Of a stretch of 51,947 bases of DNA, positions 8,797 to 18,027 are shown one piece after another; the first letter of the stretch is position 1; each line of letters begins with the position of its first letter. The translations under genes were made by a program, and so were the position numbers. The notes under the pieces are model-generated. The model had not been told where the DNA came from, did no database searches, and saw only the letters and a list, made by a program, of their open reading frames with translations. Source of the stretch: Thermoproteota archaeon (lineage in GTDB: Archaea; Thermoproteota; Methanomethylicia; Methanomethylicales; B66-G16); assembly GCA_003649085.1 (NCBI GenBank), contig QMQV01000001.1, positions 1 to 51,947 on the forward strand, given 5' to 3'.

Positions 8797-9159
8797 GTGG
8801 ACATAGAGGCTTTTTTCACAAAAATTTTTGATAAACGCTTCATAACGGCATTGCTTGTCCTATTGATGATCTTCCTAATAAGCGGAGGCGTATACGTAGT
8901 AGTTGAACATCCACCAGCGGCTGTGCCAATTTCTGAAAGAGAATCCTCCTTCATATGGATTGGCCTTACTGTTCAAACAACAACTGAATTTTTCGCAGCT
9001 TTCTTCCTAATATCAATAGGCTTAGTTGGCGTATACATATTAATTGAAGAGAGGAAAGCTGATAAGATAAGCTCTATGAGGCTTATCGTTGCCTTGACAT
9101 TCATAATAATATCCTTCGTCCTCTTAGAGTACTTAATTAAGCTTAAGCTAGGGGGATGA
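8797..9159 (+). CDS. Three-helix membrane protein resembling OSTC/Ost3 oligosaccharyltransferase subunits
   Basis: 120 residues from a GTG start. There are three transmembrane helices at about residues 16-35, 61-84 and 93-114. The first helix ends ISGGVYVVVEHPP. The second starts with a glutamate (TTEFFAAFFLISIGLVGVYIL), and the protein ends LEYLIKLKLGG. Eukaryotic OSTC/DC2 and the membrane half of Ost3/Ost6 share this layout: GG-hydrophobic-Y..V..PP, then ..EG.....F..GGLGF, then a third helix ending MRMKLPG. From the family pattern as I remember it, this is a probable archaeal relative, which would work with AglB in N-glycosylation. No aglB is in the window. Convergent with carS, 9 nt apart. 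Confidence 0.55.
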   Translation: MDIEAFFTKIFDKRFITALLVLLMIFLISGGVYVVVEHPPAAVPISERESSFIWIGLTVQTTTEFFAAFFLISIGLVGVYILIEERKADKISSMRLIVALTFIIISFVLLEYLIKLKLGG

Positions 9160-9168
9160 GAAAAGTAG

Positions 9169-9648
9169 CTACCAAGGCGTGTCCTTTAACTTAAGCATGT
9201 AGGCAAGCCTATTAGTGAGTACATGCAAAGGCGGTGTAACCAGCAGAACAGTAGCAACTATGTCTACGCCAGGAATGTATATAATGCTTGATAAAGCCAA
9301 AGCCCCTATTATAAAGTCAAGCTGGTCAAGACCAGGAGCTGGAGCTCCTCTTCGTAGACCTAAACGCCGCTTAATAAAAGCTCCTAGCAAATCTCCAAGT
9401 AAAGCTCCAAGCGAGAGCGTGAGACTAAGCTGAATAACATGTCCAACGATAACTCCAGAGGCTACACCAGCCAAAACTCCAGATATGAAGCCTTCAAAGG
9501 TCTTCCCGTCCCCGAAGATCCTCTTTCCATCAATAAAATTCTTGCCCAAGTCTATTGGATGCTTACCCCTAACAATAACGGGAGTGGCATTAGCTACGTA
9601 AGCTGGAAGTATAAACAATAGGGCGGACAAAACGACTCCTAGCAGCAC
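9169..9648 (-). CDS. carS: CDP-archaeol synthase
   Basis: 159 residues, strongly hydrophobic with about five membrane segments. The CarS (DUF46) motifs are present: ANATPVIVRG, then DGKRIFGDGKTFEGFISG, GDLLGAFIKRRLGL, and DQLDFIIGAL. CarS transfers CMP to unsaturated archaetidic acid, making the activated lipid for polar head-group attachment in archaeal membranes. The gene starts 4 nt after the RadB-like gene on the same strand. The chemistry pairs with egsA (glycerol-1-phosphate dehydrogenase) at 43.5 kb and the mevalonate genes at 13.7 kb. Confidence 0.92.
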   Translation of the reverse strand: MLLGVVLSALLFILPAYVANATPVIVRGKHPIDLGKNFIDGKRIFGDGKTFEGFISGVLAGVASGVIVGHVIQLSLTLSLGALLGDLLGAFIKRRLGLRRGAPAPGLDQLDFIIGALALSSIIYIPGVDIVATVLLVTPPLHVLTNRLAYMLKLKDTPW

Positions 9649-9652
9649 TTAA

Positions 9653-10339
9653 CTAGACACCTACTGTTATACCAGCCATCTCAATTTTGAACAAGATGCT
9701 TGGTAAGTCACTTGGCTTAATGAAAACCATTTTCCTAATACCTGATGGAAGCTTTTCAAGCTTAATTACAAGCTTAGACCAATATGTTAATAGCTTATTA
9801 GCAACAGGCTCAATCTCGCCCTTTTTGTCTAAAATTGCCCTAACCTGGCTTGTCACAACGACGGCTACGCTTTTTTCCTTAGCCAAACTTAACAGCGTAG
9901 CTAACTGTCGATTAAGCATTTGATTTAGCTTAGCATTCTTCTTCTCATCTTCCTTGAGCTCCGCTCGGTAAAGCTTAGTTATGCTATCAAAAACCACCAA
10001 GCCATTTTCACTACTTACCATCTCCTTCAACAAGTCCACTAAGCTATCTTGCTCTTCAAAGCTTTTAGGTTCGACAACTGTAAGATGTTCTAATATTCCT
10101 CTGAAAATCCCTCTTTCCATTACCATCTGAAGCAGCCTTGTAGCTGGGAAAACACCATCGCAGTAAACAACTATTGGTTTAAACCCATTTAATACGCTTT
10201 GAATTAAAACCTGTAATACGAAGTTTGTCTTACCTGATCCGCTCTCCCCAAAAACTGTAGTGATTTCTCCTATAGGTATCTTTATAGCCTCGTCGAAACG
10301 CTCTATACCTGTGACTAACTCTTTCATTTCAAACACCAA
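9653..10339 (-). CDS. radB: RadB-like RecA-family ATPase
   Basis: 228 residues of the RecA/RadA core. Walker A is FGESGSGKTNFVLQ. Walker B is the hydrophobic run LVVFDSITKLYR, and a switch-like VVVTSQVRA follows. There is no N-terminal HhH domain, which separates RadB paralogues from RadA recombinase. RadB acts as a recombination mediator in archaea. It is co-directional with carS (4-nt gap) and divergent from the Clp1-like kinase, sharing a 77-nt spacer. A KaiC-like function cannot be excluded for such a short protein. Confidence 0.8.
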   Translation of the reverse strand: MVFEMKELVTGIERFDEAIKIPIGEITTVFGESGSGKTNFVLQVLIQSVLNGFKPIVVYCDGVFPATRLLQMVMERGIFRGILEHLTVVEPKSFEEQDSLVDLLKEMVSSENGLVVFDSITKLYRAELKEDEKKNAKLNQMLNRQLATLLSLAKEKSVAVVVTSQVRAILDKKGEIEPVANKLLTYWSKLVIKLEKLPSGIRKMVFIKPSDLPSILFKIEMAGITVGV

Positions 10340-10416
10340 AGAAATTAAAGTGCTTCCCTATGAGAATGGTGGAGGTTAAATAAATAAGCTTTCACGTAAC
10401 TGTTTAGAGGAGCGCA

Positions 10417-11700
10417 ATGCTAGTCACGTTAACACAAGGGAAGCATCTGCTAATACATGGACCAGCATCTTTCACCATACAAAAGGGAGTCGTTGAAATC
10501 TTAAAAGCGCTCATACATCAATCGTCAAAGGGCTTTCTCGTGCCTAAGGGAAGGGTCTTAGCCTTAAAAGCTATTGAAGACTGCCTAATTACAGTAAACA
10601 TTGGAGAAGGAGGTAAGGTAGAGGAGCGGGAAAAAGCCTTTCCAGAACAGTGGGATCAAGTAATTGACGAGCTTTCACGTCAGAAGGGCACGGTAGTAGT
10701 AATAGGAGATGTGGACTCTGGAAAAACCACCTTTTGCACTATGTTGCTAAATAGCGCTTTAAGGAAGGGCTTAAGGGCGGCTTTTATAAATGAAGACCCT
10801 GGCCAAGCTGATATCTTAATACCGACCACGATAGGTGCAACAATATTAGAATCTCCCACAATCTACCTTTCTCAACTGAAACCGATAGCAAGCTTTTTCA
10901 TAGGCAAAACGACGCCTACTGGCGTAGCTGACAGAGTTATATTAGGTTTGGCTAAGTTGAGAAGCGAAGTTATTGACGAAGCCGATTTAATAGTCGTTAA
11001 TACAAGTGGCTGGATTAAAGGAGAAAAAGCTAAAGAGCTTAAGCTAGCCACGGTAGCAGTATTGGAAGCTGACCGCATAGTGTTTCTGAAGAAAGATTCT
11101 GAATTAAACCATATCTTAAGGGGCTTACAAAAAAGCTATCATGATGACAGGAAAGTGTATACGATCAAAGCCTTAGAAGGAGCTAAGATACGATCAAGAG
11201 AGGAGAGGCGTTTCCTAAGAGAAAGCAGCTATAATAAATACTTCTCTGAAGCAAAAAAGCGAATTCTAAACCTTGATGACTTAGACATATCCTATGGAAT
11301 GCTAGGTTCTGGACAAAGATTAGATGAAAAGGACCTAGCTACAATCTCCATGCTCTTAAACTCCAACGTTGTTTACGCGGAAGAAAACTACGATTCCCTT
11401 CTCATAGTGATAGGTAAAGATAGCAAGTTGAACAAAGATGCGATTTCAAACGTGAGGAATGCCTTTGGAAAGAGTACGGTTAAAGTGGTGAAGGAAGGTG
11501 ATGAAAGAGGCTTGTTAATAGGGTTATTAAGTCGTGGTAAGCTTCAAGGTGTAGGAGTTTTACGGAAGATAGACTATGTAAACCGTAAAATAGAGATCAT
11601 CACCCCGTATGAAGGGGAGGTTACAGCAATAGAATTCGGCTGTCTAAGATTAAATGACGAATTTAAAGAAGTAAAACAATATGTCCATGTACCTATTTAA
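10417..11700 (+). CDS. Clp1/Grc3-family polynucleotide 5'-hydroxyl kinase
   Basis: 427 residues. A short beta-rich N-terminal domain precedes the P-loop VIGDVDSGKTTFCTMLLN near residue 96. Next comes the Clp1/Grc3 lid region NEDPGQADI and a TTIGATI segment. A C-terminal beta domain follows, ending ITPYEGEVTAIEFG. Archaeal homologues (Pyrococcus Clp1) phosphorylate RNA and DNA 5'-OH ends, for RNA repair or tRNA/rRNA processing. GAGGAG lies about 6 nt before the ATG. It is convergent with XPD, with only a 6-nt gap. RtcA, an RNA-end enzyme, is at the far end of the window. Confidence 0.88.
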   Translation: MLVTLTQGKHLLIHGPASFTIQKGVVEILKALIHQSSKGFLVPKGRVLALKAIEDCLITVNIGEGGKVEEREKAFPEQWDQVIDELSRQKGTVVVIGDVDSGKTTFCTMLLNSALRKGLRAAFINEDPGQADILIPTTIGATILESPTIYLSQLKPIASFFIGKTTPTGVADRVILGLAKLRSEVIDEADLIVVNTSGWIKGEKAKELKLATVAVLEADRIVFLKKDSELNHILRGLQKSYHDDRKVYTIKALEGAKIRSREERRFLRESSYNKYFSEAKKRILNLDDLDISYGMLGSGQRLDEKDLATISMLLNSNVVYAEENYDSLLIVIGKDSKLNKDAISNVRNAFGKSTVKVVKEGDERGLLIGLLSRGKLQGVGVLRKIDYVNRKIEIITPYEGEVTAIEFGCLRLNDEFKEVKQYVHVPI

Positions 11701-11706
11701 GCAAAA

Positions 11707-13656
11707 TCAATTAGAAAGTCCGAAGAACATCATAAGTTCTTGAGCTATTCTGCCCTTAGAGTATCTAATAACCCTCAATCTCCTCTTAATCCAGTTAGGC
11801 AAGAAACGCCTGCAATATCTCGTTGCGAAGCGGTAATCTAACATTATTATGGCACCGCGGTCTTCAGGAGACCTAAAAGGTCTTCCAGCCGCCTGAGAGG
11901 CTTTCCTCATAGCTGGAATTATGTAAGCGAGCTCCCTACCAAATCCTGGAAAACGCTCTTCATAATACCTTATCTGAGCTTTGATCCTTGGGCTAGGCTT
12001 AGCATATGGAACGCCAACTATAACTACACTATTCATCTCGTTCCCGGGATAATCCTCTCCTTCACTAAATCTCCCTCCAACCACGCCTAGCAACACCGCT
12101 CCTCCGGTTTCTGAACAACTTTTAAACTCGGCAAGAATCCTATCGTTTTCGAAAGGCTCTGCAAAGCGTTTTTCAATGAAAAGGGGCTTCTTCAAAGCTT
12201 CCTTAAGCCCAGATTTAACTAAATTTTCCAACACCTCATATGATGGGCAGAAAACCCCAACATTAGCGGGCGTGTATTCAGCGACCTCAGCTATGGCTTC
12301 AATCAGCTTAGCGTACATATGTGTGCCTCTACGCCGGTAAACAGTAGATAAACCAGCCGTAGCTAATGCCAAGATGTTATGTCTAGGAAATGGAGAAGGC
12401 AAGCTAAGTTGAATAGCGTTTTCAGGTAACCCCATAACGCTCACATAAGCTTCAGTAGGCTTTAATGTACCAGAGAGGCTCACTGAAGCGTAAACCCCTT
12501 TAAGCACTTCCTCGCAAGAGAGCCTTGGATCTAAAGCTATAACCTCAAGCTCCCTCACAAGCTCGTTCTCTTCAACCTCTTTTTCAGATACAATATGTAA
12601 CATGGCGTCTTTTCCGCATGCTTCTACATACTTACTCAAAAATTCAGCCAATTTCAATATATAGGAGCGTGGAAGTTTACCACGTGCTAGCTTATGCTTT
12701 TTAACCATTTCTCCAAAAGTTCTCATTTCTTCAACAAACAGGAAAACATCGCTTATGTCAAGCTTAGCTTTTTTCAAGAGTTCAGCAAGCGTAGCTAGTG
12801 GATTTTCAAGGACGACCTCCCCATCTGAGAGGCTAATTTTTCTTAAAAAACACTGAAGCTCTTCATAAAATCTAATGAAGTCTGCTTTACCATATCTATC
12901 AGCCTCTTCAGTCGCCTCCTCAATTAACCTCTCCGAAACACTATCACTTTCTACCTCAATGCAAACTTCAGGTAGGTTATGCGCTTCATCTAGTATTAAT
13001 ACCAGCGAGCTAAGCCCAACTCCTAAACCAGATAAGAAACTCTCCCTAATAGATCGGTCAAAAACGTGAAGATAGCTTGCTGCAACAACTTGAACAGCTC
13101 TTAAAGCGGATCTAGCTAGTTCATATGGGCATATTTCGAATTTCTTGCCAATCTCCACGATCTCTAATGCGGTCTTAGGCTCCTTAGTTAGCTGCTCAAG
13201 TAGCGAAGTGAATTGGTCACGTTTAAGAAAAATGTTCTCATAGTAAATACATCTACCGCTCCTCTTCAACTCTTCACAAATTTCTGACAATGTTCTGTGA
13301 TCCATCTTCTCCTTGGTTAAATTCTCATTAATACACATGTCCAACTTGCTGCGTAGAGAAAAGCCCGACACAGACTTCTTAGAGCTTACTTCCTTAAGTT
13401 CCTCTACTACTCTATCAAGCTGTTTATGCGTTCTCGCCAAGTAAACTAGCTTCAAGCCCTTAGCAATAACGCCAGGCAAGGTCCCTGCCAGAACTGCGAT
13501 GGTCTTACCTAAACCACTTGCACCGTCGACGACTAAATGCCCACCTTGCTCAACAATTAAGGCTGTAGATTCTGCTAGCTTATCTTGGTTTAGCCTAAAA
13601 CTCGGATATGGAAAATACTCGAGCACCCTTTCCATTAGCTTAGAGCTGCTAACCAA
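11707..13656 (-). CDS. xpd: XPD/Rad3-family DNA helicase with Fe-S domain
   Basis: 649 residues. Walker A is DGASGLGKTIAVLAG (about 44-58), and the DEAH box is LILDEAHNLPEVC. The C-terminal motif VI region is RKASQAAGRPFRSPEDRG. Four cysteines, C108, C127, C136 and C176 (the last in CPYELAR), have the spacing of the 4Fe-4S cluster in XPD-type helicases. XPD unwinds DNA 5'-3' and in archaea is a stand-alone repair helicase. The first codon is TTG; ATG at 13635 is an alternative. It is divergent from the UbiD-family gene, with about 90 nt between starts. Confidence 0.93.
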   Translation of the reverse strand: MVSSSKLMERVLEYFPYPSFRLNQDKLAESTALIVEQGGHLVVDGASGLGKTIAVLAGTLPGVIAKGLKLVYLARTHKQLDRVVEELKEVSSKKSVSGFSLRSKLDMCINENLTKEKMDHRTLSEICEELKRSGRCIYYENIFLKRDQFTSLLEQLTKEPKTALEIVEIGKKFEICPYELARSALRAVQVVAASYLHVFDRSIRESFLSGLGVGLSSLVLILDEAHNLPEVCIEVESDSVSERLIEEATEEADRYGKADFIRFYEELQCFLRKISLSDGEVVLENPLATLAELLKKAKLDISDVFLFVEEMRTFGEMVKKHKLARGKLPRSYILKLAEFLSKYVEACGKDAMLHIVSEKEVEENELVRELEVIALDPRLSCEEVLKGVYASVSLSGTLKPTEAYVSVMGLPENAIQLSLPSPFPRHNILALATAGLSTVYRRRGTHMYAKLIEAIAEVAEYTPANVGVFCPSYEVLENLVKSGLKEALKKPLFIEKRFAEPFENDRILAEFKSCSETGGAVLLGVVGGRFSEGEDYPGNEMNSVVIVGVPYAKPSPRIKAQIRYYEERFPGFGRELAYIIPAMRKASQAAGRPFRSPEDRGAIIMLDYRFATRYCRRFLPNWIKRRLRVIRYSKGRIAQELMMFFGLSN

Positions 13657-13747
13657 AGCTAATCCCTATACTCACAACACTGGTGTTAAAAAGCTAGACA
13701 ATCTAGAATTTAAGTGTTTACAGCTCTTACAGTTGGAGGGCTCAATA

Positions 13748-15097
13748 TTGTCCTCGCTTAGAGCTGCACTTAACGTCCTTAAAGACGAGCTAATAGAGTT
13801 CCATAAACCCCTGTCGGAGAAATATGAAATACCTAGCGTAATGAAGGAATATGATGGCAAAAACCCCATATTATTTAAGAATTCCAAGGAACATAACACG
13901 CCAATAATTGCAGGAATTTGTGGTAAGAGGGAATTCTTCAAGAGGTTTTTGTCATGTCAAAGCGATGAAGAACTCTATGTAAAAATAAATGCTGCAGTAA
14001 ACAATCCGCTTAAAACTGACAAGCAAGACGATGCGCCAGTAAAAGAAGTTTTTGAAAAACCTGATTTAACGAAATTCCCCATATTGACACACTACGAAAG
14101 GGATGCCGGTCCATATATCACCTCAGCTGTCGTAATATCAAGAAGTTTAACCAAAGGTTTTCAAAATGCCTCAATTCACCGTCTCCTAGTTATAGGCAAA
14201 GACCGCTTAGCAATAAGGGTTGTTCCACGCCACCTATATGCACTTTACAATGAAGCAAAAAAACTTAGAAAACCTTTGCCAGTAGCCATAGCCATCGGTC
14301 TCCACCCCTTAATCTTACTAGCAGCTAGTAGCGGTCCAAGGTTTGGCGTAGATGAGCTAACAGTGGCAAATGCTCTTTTAAACGGAGCTCTTAAGGTGAC
14401 TTCTTGCGAAAACATCGGCGTGTATGTCCCCGCGGAAGCAGAAGTTGTGTTTGAAGGATACATGTTACATGACGTAGAGGTAGATGAAGGACCCTTCGTA
14501 GATATAACGGGTACATACGATGTTATTAGGAAACAGCCTGTCATAGAGCTAATTAACGTTATGAGGAGGAAAGATTTCATATATCAAGCTTTGCTTCCAG
14601 CAGGGTCAGAGCATCAGCTATTAATGGGTTTGCCTAAAGAAGCTAGAATCTGGGACCACGTATCAAAAGTTGTGTCAAAAGTAGTCAAAGTGCGTTTAAC
14701 ACCCGGTGGCTGCGGATGGCTTCATGCAGCAATATCAATAGCTAAGCAATCTGAAGGTGATGGCAAGAACGCGATTTTAGCTGCTTTTGCAGCCCATCCA
14801 AGTTTAAAACACGTAGTTGTAGTTGATGAAGACATAGATGTTGATAATATTGAAGAAGTTGAATGGGCTATAGCCACGAGATTTCAAGGAGAAGAAGATT
14901 TGGTCATCGTTAAGGGTTGTCGAGGCTCAAGTTTAGATCCTTCAGCTGACCAAGAGAGGCTTCTCACGTCCAAAGTGGGGTTTGATGCTACTAAGCCATT
15001 AAATAAACCCGCTGAAAAGTTTAAGCGTGCATTGATCCCCTGCAAGTACGATGCCAAATCCGGAGATGTAGTCTACTATGTATCTGACGAGGGATGA
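13748..15097 (+). CDS. UbiD-family decarboxylase, probable anhydromevalonate phosphate decarboxylase
   Basis: 449 residues counted from TTG 13748, which has GGAGGG 7 nt upstream. The open frame extends back to 13499 but that part is antisense to XPD and has no UbiD similarity. UbiD features follow: GICGKREFF, SAVVISR, IHRLLVIGKDRLAIRVVPRH, GLHPLILLAASSG and the acidic DVEVDEGPFVDITG. UbiD enzymes use prenylated FMN. Placement directly before the two aconitase-X subunits identifies this as the archaeal mevalonate-pathway decarboxylase. It would turn trans-anhydromevalonate 5-phosphate into isopentenyl phosphate. It overlaps the next gene by 20 nt. No UbiX is in the window. Confidence 0.88.
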   Translation: MSSLRAALNVLKDELIEFHKPLSEKYEIPSVMKEYDGKNPILFKNSKEHNTPIIAGICGKREFFKRFLSCQSDEELYVKINAAVNNPLKTDKQDDAPVKEVFEKPDLTKFPILTHYERDAGPYITSAVVISRSLTKGFQNASIHRLLVIGKDRLAIRVVPRHLYALYNEAKKLRKPLPVAIAIGLHPLILLAASSGPRFGVDELTVANALLNGALKVTSCENIGVYVPAEAEVVFEGYMLHDVEVDEGPFVDITGTYDVIRKQPVIELINVMRRKDFIYQALLPAGSEHQLLMGLPKEARIWDHVSKVVSKVVKVRLTPGGCGWLHAAISIAKQSEGDGKNAILAAFAAHPSLKHVVVVDEDIDVDNIEEVEWAIATRFQGEEDLVIVKGCRGSSLDPSADQERLLTSKVGFDATKPLNKPAEKFKRALIPCKYDAKSGDVVYYVSDEG

Positions 15098-16253
15098 AGA
15101 AAAAGCACTTAACGGCGAGTTTGGCGAGGCGGTCAAAAAAGCTATGGAGCTTCTGGTAGCACTAGGAGAAGTTTTGGGGGCTGACCGCCTAATAGAAGTT
15201 AAAAGTGTGCACATTTCGGGGGTGTCCTATAGAAACATAGGCGATGCTGGGCTAGAGTTTCTAGAAGACTTAGTTAACTTAGGAGCCAAGGTTAAGGTTA
15301 AAGCTACGGTAAACCCTGCTGGCATGGATCTAAGAAGATGGCGCGATATGAGGATATCAAAGCCTTTTGCTAAAAAGCAGCTTATGGTAGTGAGATGTTT
15401 TAGCAAAATGGGCGTTGAAAACACCTTCACTTGCACACCTTACTTGGCGAGCAACAAGCCTTTAGCTGGCGATCACGTCGCATGGGCTGAATCTTCAGCG
15501 GTAGTTTTTGCTAACTCAGTATTAGGAGCTAGAACTAACCGTGAAAGTGGTTTTTCAGCGTTGGCATCAGCTTTAACAGGTAAAACGCCATTCTATGGCT
15601 TACACATAGATTCCCTGCGCGAGCCTACACTGCATGTTAAGCTTAACTTTAAACCAACGAACGCTAGTGAGTACAGTTTACTTGGTTACATGGTCGGTAT
15701 GAAAGCTGATGAGGTGATATCCGTAGATGCAGAAGTTGTAAAGGTCCCCACTGATTATTTAAAAGCTTTTTCAGCTGGTTTAGCAACAGCTGGCAGAGTT
15801 GCTATGTTTAGGAGTGATCAGCGGGCACGTGAAAAAATATCGATAGATTATCAAGACTTTAAACGTTTAAAGGAGCAAATTTGGCTAAGAGAAGAAGACA
15901 TCGACTACGCTTTCATTGGATGCCCGCATACTTCCATTACAGAACTTGAAGAAGTGGCTATTTTGCTTAAGGATAGAAAAGTGAAAGACGATGTCGCGTT
16001 ATGGATTTTCACATCACGTCATACTTATAGGAAAGCTGTAAGAAAGGGAATCGTTCAAGTCATTGAAAAATCTGGAGCTAAAGTATTTAAGGATACGTGT
16101 ATGGTTGTTTCACCATTAGATGAGATGGGTATCAGAAACGTTGTCGTAAACTCCGCAAAGGCTTACCACTATATCAAGAACAGTTTTCCAAACATTAAAG
16201 CCTATTTTGCTGACTTAAAGACCCTAATTGCTGCAGTAGTCGAATCGGGGTGA
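15078..16253 (+). CDS. Phosphomevalonate dehydratase large subunit (aconitase X)
   Basis: 391 residues, opening MYLTRDEEKALNGEFG, the usual start of aconitase-X large subunits. Conserved blocks include NPAGMDL, FTCTPYLASNKPLAGDHVAW, and FANSVLGARTNRES. A late region, GCPHTSITELEEVA, supplies another Fe-S ligand candidate. With the small subunit next door it forms the enzyme that dehydrates mevalonate 5-phosphate to trans-anhydromevalonate 5-phosphate. Its start lies inside the decarboxylase gene, consistent with coupled translation. Proline/hydroxyproline-related aconitase-X enzymes are the main alternative, but the UbiD neighbour argues for the mevalonate role. Confidence 0.9.
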   Translation: MYLTRDEEKALNGEFGEAVKKAMELLVALGEVLGADRLIEVKSVHISGVSYRNIGDAGLEFLEDLVNLGAKVKVKATVNPAGMDLRRWRDMRISKPFAKKQLMVVRCFSKMGVENTFTCTPYLASNKPLAGDHVAWAESSAVVFANSVLGARTNRESGFSALASALTGKTPFYGLHIDSLREPTLHVKLNFKPTNASEYSLLGYMVGMKADEVISVDAEVVKVPTDYLKAFSAGLATAGRVAMFRSDQRAREKISIDYQDFKRLKEQIWLREEDIDYAFIGCPHTSITELEEVAILLKDRKVKDDVALWIFTSRHTYRKAVRKGIVQVIEKSGAKVFKDTCMVVSPLDEMGIRNVVVNSAKAYHYIKNSFPNIKAYFADLKTLIAAVVESG

Positions 16254-16259
16254 AAATTA

Positions 16260-16676
16260 TTGGCTGATGTTTATCGAGGCAGAGCCCTCGTCAAGGGTTT
16301 TGCGGCTGGAGAAGTTCTAATAAGTAAGGAGCCAATATCTTTCTTCGGTGACGTAGATCCAGATTCAGGAGTTATAGTCAAGAAAGGTCATGAACTTCGT
16401 GGTTTATCGTTATCTGGCAAGATCTTCGTCTTCCCATATGGTATAGGAAGCACTGTTGGTTCATACATTATCTATAGACTAAGTAAGAAAGGGGCAGCGC
16501 CATCTGCTATTGTAAATGTTCAATCTGAGCCTATCATAGTTGCTGGCTGTGTTTTAGCTAAGATTCCTCTAATGGATAGGCTTGAAGTTAACCCTTTAGA
16601 AGTTTTGAGAAGCGGATACCTCGTTGAAGTAAATTGTTTTAAAGGTGAGCTAAGAGTATTAAGCAAAAAAGCTTAA
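16260..16676 (+). CDS. Phosphomevalonate dehydratase small subunit (aconitase X swivel domain, DUF126)
   Basis: 138 residues from TTG 16260, 6 nt after the large subunit. Motifs of the DUF126 swivel domain are RGRALVKGFAAGEVL, LRGLSLSGKIFVFPYG, GSTVGSYIIYRLSKKG and APSAIVNVQSEPIIVAGC. It completes the active site of the dehydratase with the large subunit. The three-gene order decarboxylase-large-small makes a complete two-step module from mevalonate 5-phosphate to isopentenyl phosphate; the isopentenyl phosphate kinase is not in this window. Confidence 0.9.
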   Translation: MADVYRGRALVKGFAAGEVLISKEPISFFGDVDPDSGVIVKKGHELRGLSLSGKIFVFPYGIGSTVGSYIIYRLSKKGAAPSAIVNVQSEPIIVAGCVLAKIPLMDRLEVNPLEVLRSGYLVEVNCFKGELRVLSKKA

Positions 16677-16723
16677 AGTTTAAAGGCTATCTTTGCGTTT
16701 TCTCGTTTTAAAGGGAGGTTAGC

Positions 16724-17992
16724 TTGAAATACTGGGGCTTTATCAAAGACCCGCTATACGGATATGTGCACATAACGGAGTTAGAGAAAAAGGTTATTGA
16801 TACACGACCATTCCAAAGACTTCACAGGATAAAACAGCTAGTCTTCGCAGACTACGTGTATCCAGGGGCTACACACACGAGGTTTGAACATTCAATAGGT
16901 GTCATGCACTTAGCGGGACTATTAGCAAGTAGTTTACCTGAACAGCTTAGCCAGGAAGAAGTCCAAGAAGTTAGAATAGCCGCATTGCTTCATGATGTTG
17001 GGCATGGTCCCTTTTCACATACATATGAACACCTTCTCGTTAAAAAACTCGGAAAAACCCACGAGGACTTAACGCAGTGGGTAATTAGAAGCTCTGAGCT
17101 TAAAGATGTACTAAGCGAGGGAGGTCTTAACGTTGAGAGAATTGCTAAGCTAGCTGTCGGCAAGCTTTTAGATAAGGATAAGCCTTTTTTAGATCAAATT
17201 ATCAGAAGTGCCGTGGACGTAGATAAGATGGACTTTATTCAAAGGGATAGCTACCATACGGGAGCTGAATATGGTAAAGTCGATGTCTATAGGTTGATAT
17301 ACACGATGGACGTTGTGGACGGTAACTTAGCAGTAAACATAACAGCTTTACCTACTCTTGAGGCTTTTGTATTAGCCAGAATAGAATCGTTTAGAACCAT
17401 ATACTACCATAAGACGGCGAGGGCGGGTCAAATAAGCCTAATTAAAGCTATGGAATTAGCCGATGAAGATCTTAAGCTAACAAGTTTTAAGAACGTTGAA
17501 GAATTTCTAGACCTAGACGATTATTACGTCTGGTCTAAACTTAAAGAACATGGAGAGGCCAGAAAATACATATTAGCTCTTGAAAGGCGCGATCTTCTTA
17601 AATGCGCCTATGAGAAGATCTTTCACGTTGAAGATAAGGTCATAAGCAGTATATTAACAAATGATGCTGTGAGGAGGAAGGTTGAGGAGGAGATAGCTGA
17701 AGAAGCTAAGATATCTATTGATGAGGTAGCAATCGATGTCCCATCACTACCATCGATTCCATACTACCACTCCATGAGGTTTGACTTAATGGATATTCCG
17801 CTGATCGACAGCAAAGCCCCATCAAGAAGGGTCTTACTAAAGGCTACGGAAATATCGAGGGTCATAGATGTACTAAGAGGGTTTATGAACATAATAAGGG
17901 TATACACGTCAGCTAAGAGTAGGGATAAGGTGAAAGAGGCTGCTGAAAAAGTCTTAGGGGCACCACCAGAATCTACCCGTGTATCATATTGA
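16724..17992 (+). CDS. HD-domain phosphohydrolase (dGTPase/SAMHD1-like, COG1078)
   Basis: 422 residues. The N-terminal start KYWGFIKDPLYGYVHITELE and HRIKQLVFADYVYPGATHTR are typical of COG1078. The metal site is H56, H90-D91 (ALLHDVGHGPFSHT) and the late aspartate in SAVDVDKMDF. Members hydrolyse dNTPs or related phosphate esters. TTG start preceded by GGGAGGT 6-7 nt upstream. It lies 47 nt after the dehydratase small subunit, possibly in the same transcript but with no obvious pathway link. Thymidylate kinase is the convergent neighbour, so a nucleotide-pool role is plausible. Confidence 0.88.
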   Translation: MKYWGFIKDPLYGYVHITELEKKVIDTRPFQRLHRIKQLVFADYVYPGATHTRFEHSIGVMHLAGLLASSLPEQLSQEEVQEVRIAALLHDVGHGPFSHTYEHLLVKKLGKTHEDLTQWVIRSSELKDVLSEGGLNVERIAKLAVGKLLDKDKPFLDQIIRSAVDVDKMDFIQRDSYHTGAEYGKVDVYRLIYTMDVVDGNLAVNITALPTLEAFVLARIESFRTIYYHKTARAGQISLIKAMELADEDLKLTSFKNVEEFLDLDDYYVWSKLKEHGEARKYILALERRDLLKCAYEKIFHVEDKVISSILTNDAVRRKVEEEIAEEAKISIDEVAIDVPSLPSIPYYHSMRFDLMDIPLIDSKAPSRRVLLKATEISRVIDVLRGFMNIIRVYTSAKSRDKVKEAAEKVLGAPPESTRVSY

Positions 17993-18027
17993 GCTTCTAA
18001 ACCCTTCTTTTAACATATCTTTAAGAA

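Noticed and set aside
13499..13747. N-terminal 83-residue extension of the UbiD-family frame
   Set aside because: It is antisense to XPD, has no UbiD similarity, and a TTG with GGAGGG at the right distance exists at 13748.
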